DNA of 64,000 bases from Desulfosporosinus shakirovi (lineage in GTDB: Bacteria > Bacillota > Desulfitobacteriia > Desulfitobacteriales > Desulfitobacteriaceae), in contig NZ_JAJDOO010000007.1 in NCBI RefSeq assembly GCF_020595055.1, positions 1 to 64,000 of the forward strand, given 5' to 3'. The notes under the pieces are model-generated. The model had not been told where the DNA came from and made no database searches. It saw nothing but the letters and a program-made list of their open reading frames with translations. The position numbers were made by a program, and so were the translations under genes. This document shows, piece by piece, positions 63,202-64,000 of the stretch (the stretch's first letter is position 1; every line of letters starts with the position of its first letter).

Positions 63202-63736
63202 ATGAAAAATATCTATCAACGTAATTTGGTATACGGAAGTGCGTCGTAGCGACAATGGACAGCTACAAGCTAAGACGAGCTATGTCGATACCGCCCGAGA
63301 AGCAACTGCTCATCTTTTGGTAAACGTTAATTCTTTTATCATCGAAGAAGCCCTATGGGAAGAACAGAGATCTTCAAAACCAATCAGCGCCCACACACGT
63401 CAAGTCACACCACTGCAAGGAAATAAAGCTTACTTCAGTTCCGGTCCGGCACTTAGGGAAGCCGCAACGTTTCTCAACGCCCCCCTTGCGGTTGCTCTAT
63501 TTTCCGAAACTGTTAAAGGGATTATTCAGGTTGAAACCTTTCTCCTATGTGAGCGTGGCTATTGTTCAGAGGCTGAATACGATCAAAAGTGGACGGATTT
63601 CTATTTAGGCTCCTGTAGGTACTACAGCAACTTAGACAAAGTGACCAGGAGTTGGTATGAGCACGTTGGGGAAAGTAAAGGATCTGGTAATTTGTTTGTG
63701 CGCTTCAAGACTCAAATCCTTTTTGAGTTGAGGTAA
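63202..63736 (+). pseudogene. Conserved-looking protein with a frameshifted start
   Basis: An AAGGAGG site stands before ATG at 63202, but the frame it opens stops after 15 codons. One base removed from the A5 run at 63205-63209 would give MKISINVIWYTEVRRSDNG and join directly to the 165-codon frame from 63239. The resulting 177-residue protein is soluble and of unknown family. It may be a real frameshift mutation, translational slippage on the A run or a sequencing error. The gene is followed 12 bases later by a DUF2889-like gene, so the two form an operon. Confidence 0.55.
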
Positions 63737-63748
63737 GGACAATACTTA

Positions 63749-64000
63749 TTGATAGGGAATTTAAGTAATTCTTTCCACGAGGTTAATGTCCGTCTAAAAT
63801 TGGATGAGTTTAAAGTTAAAGAAGCCGATGGGGTTTTTTTGCTTACTCCCGACATTATTTGTCGTGAGGCAGCATCCTTACTAGTGAATCTACATGGCCT
63901 TGATTTACGTGGGATTTCTAAAAAAGAGCTGGCTAGGCTTTTAGGCAAAGGGCAAGGTTGTGTTCATGTAATTGATTTGGTGAGCGATTGTGCGCAAATA
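63749..64000 (+). CDS. DUF2889-like protein, N-terminal part
   Basis: A TTG at 63749, nine bases after AAGGA, opens a frame that continues past the window edge (84 codons seen). The product has strands EVNVRLKLDEFKVKEADGVF, then GISKKELARLLGKGQGCVHVIDLV. The GCxHxxDLV segment and overall layout resemble DUF2889 proteins, whose function is unknown. The frame on the opposite strand is a shadow. It is probably co-transcribed with the frameshifted gene before it. Confidence 0.6.
   Translation, partial: MIGNLSNSFHEVNVRLKLDEFKVKEADGVFLLTPDIICREAASLLVNLHGLDLRGISKKELARLLGKGQGCVHVIDLVSDCAQI

Noticed and set aside
63712-63948. 78-codon minus-strand frame at the right edge
   Set aside because: It is a shadow of the plus-strand DUF2889-like gene, which has better coding character.

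Overview
The window looks like a chromosomal segment of a low-to-moderate G+C, Gram-positive anaerobe of the Desulfosporosinus/Desulfitobacterium type (Peptococcaceae-like Firmicutes). This placement is inferred from gene content: nuoABCDHIJ with no nuoEFG next to it, strong AGGAGG ribosome binding sites with many GTG/TTG starts, PhoP-type boxes with 11-bp phasing, an FMN riboswitch before ribB, and a dense chemosensory locus. It was not obtained by a database search. No rRNA, tRNA, CRISPR array, prophage or complete insertion sequence was seen.

Layout. 1-4.0 kb (minus): nuoA, B, C, D, H, I and the first codons of nuoJ, encoding a respiratory complex I module. 4.2-8.6 kb (minus): a macrolide-exporter-like ABC pair followed by a PadR regulator; related AT-rich GCTAAAAGTATAT repeats lie before the ABC pair and before nuo. 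8.7-11.9 kb (minus): three tandem M42 aminopeptidase paralogues. 12.2 kb (plus): a small PQ-loop-like membrane protein. 13.0-18.3 kb (plus): a trehalose operon of fused OtsA-OtsB, a GH13 glucosidase/trehalose-6-phosphate hydrolase and a eukaryotic-type hexokinase. 18.8 kb: a YkuK-family protein. 19.3-33.1 kb (minus): a complete C-P lyase phosphonate locus, phnF then phnGHIJK, a hexapeptide transferase, phnL, phnD, phnC, two phnE, phnM, a GNAT acetyltransferase and a PHP-family phosphoesterase, probably followed by an IMPase-family phosphatase. A four-hexamer Pho box precedes phnG. phnN and phnP are absent, and the PHP protein probably replaces them. 33.3-34.3 kb: FMN riboswitch and ribB.

34.6-38.4 kb: a small secreted DUF2680 protein, an HxlR regulator divergent from an FMN oxidoreductase, and an ABC exporter. 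38.4-49.4 kb (minus): a TetR-cheY-cheA-cheW-mcp-cheR-cheB-hybrid kinase-response regulator locus. 49.7-53 kb: a secreted DUF4352 protein and a divergent PdxR/MocR regulator and pyridoxal kinase pair. 53.1-60.2 kb (minus): a soluble MCP-like protein, a UvrD/PcrA helicase, a thiolase, and an acetyl-CoA synthetase with an unexplained C-terminal extension. 60.6-64 kb: a flavin reductase-like protein, an MCP remnant, a diguanylate cyclase, a repeat element, and two genes (one with a frameshifted start, one DUF2889-like) running off the edge.

Non-coding structure is rich. Three copies of an approximately 90-180 bp element resembling IS200/IS605-type right ends or omegaRNA scaffolds sit at 12.5, 35.0 and 63.0 kb with no transposase nearby. 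There is also a recurring class of long perfect intergenic inverted repeats that lack a U-tract.
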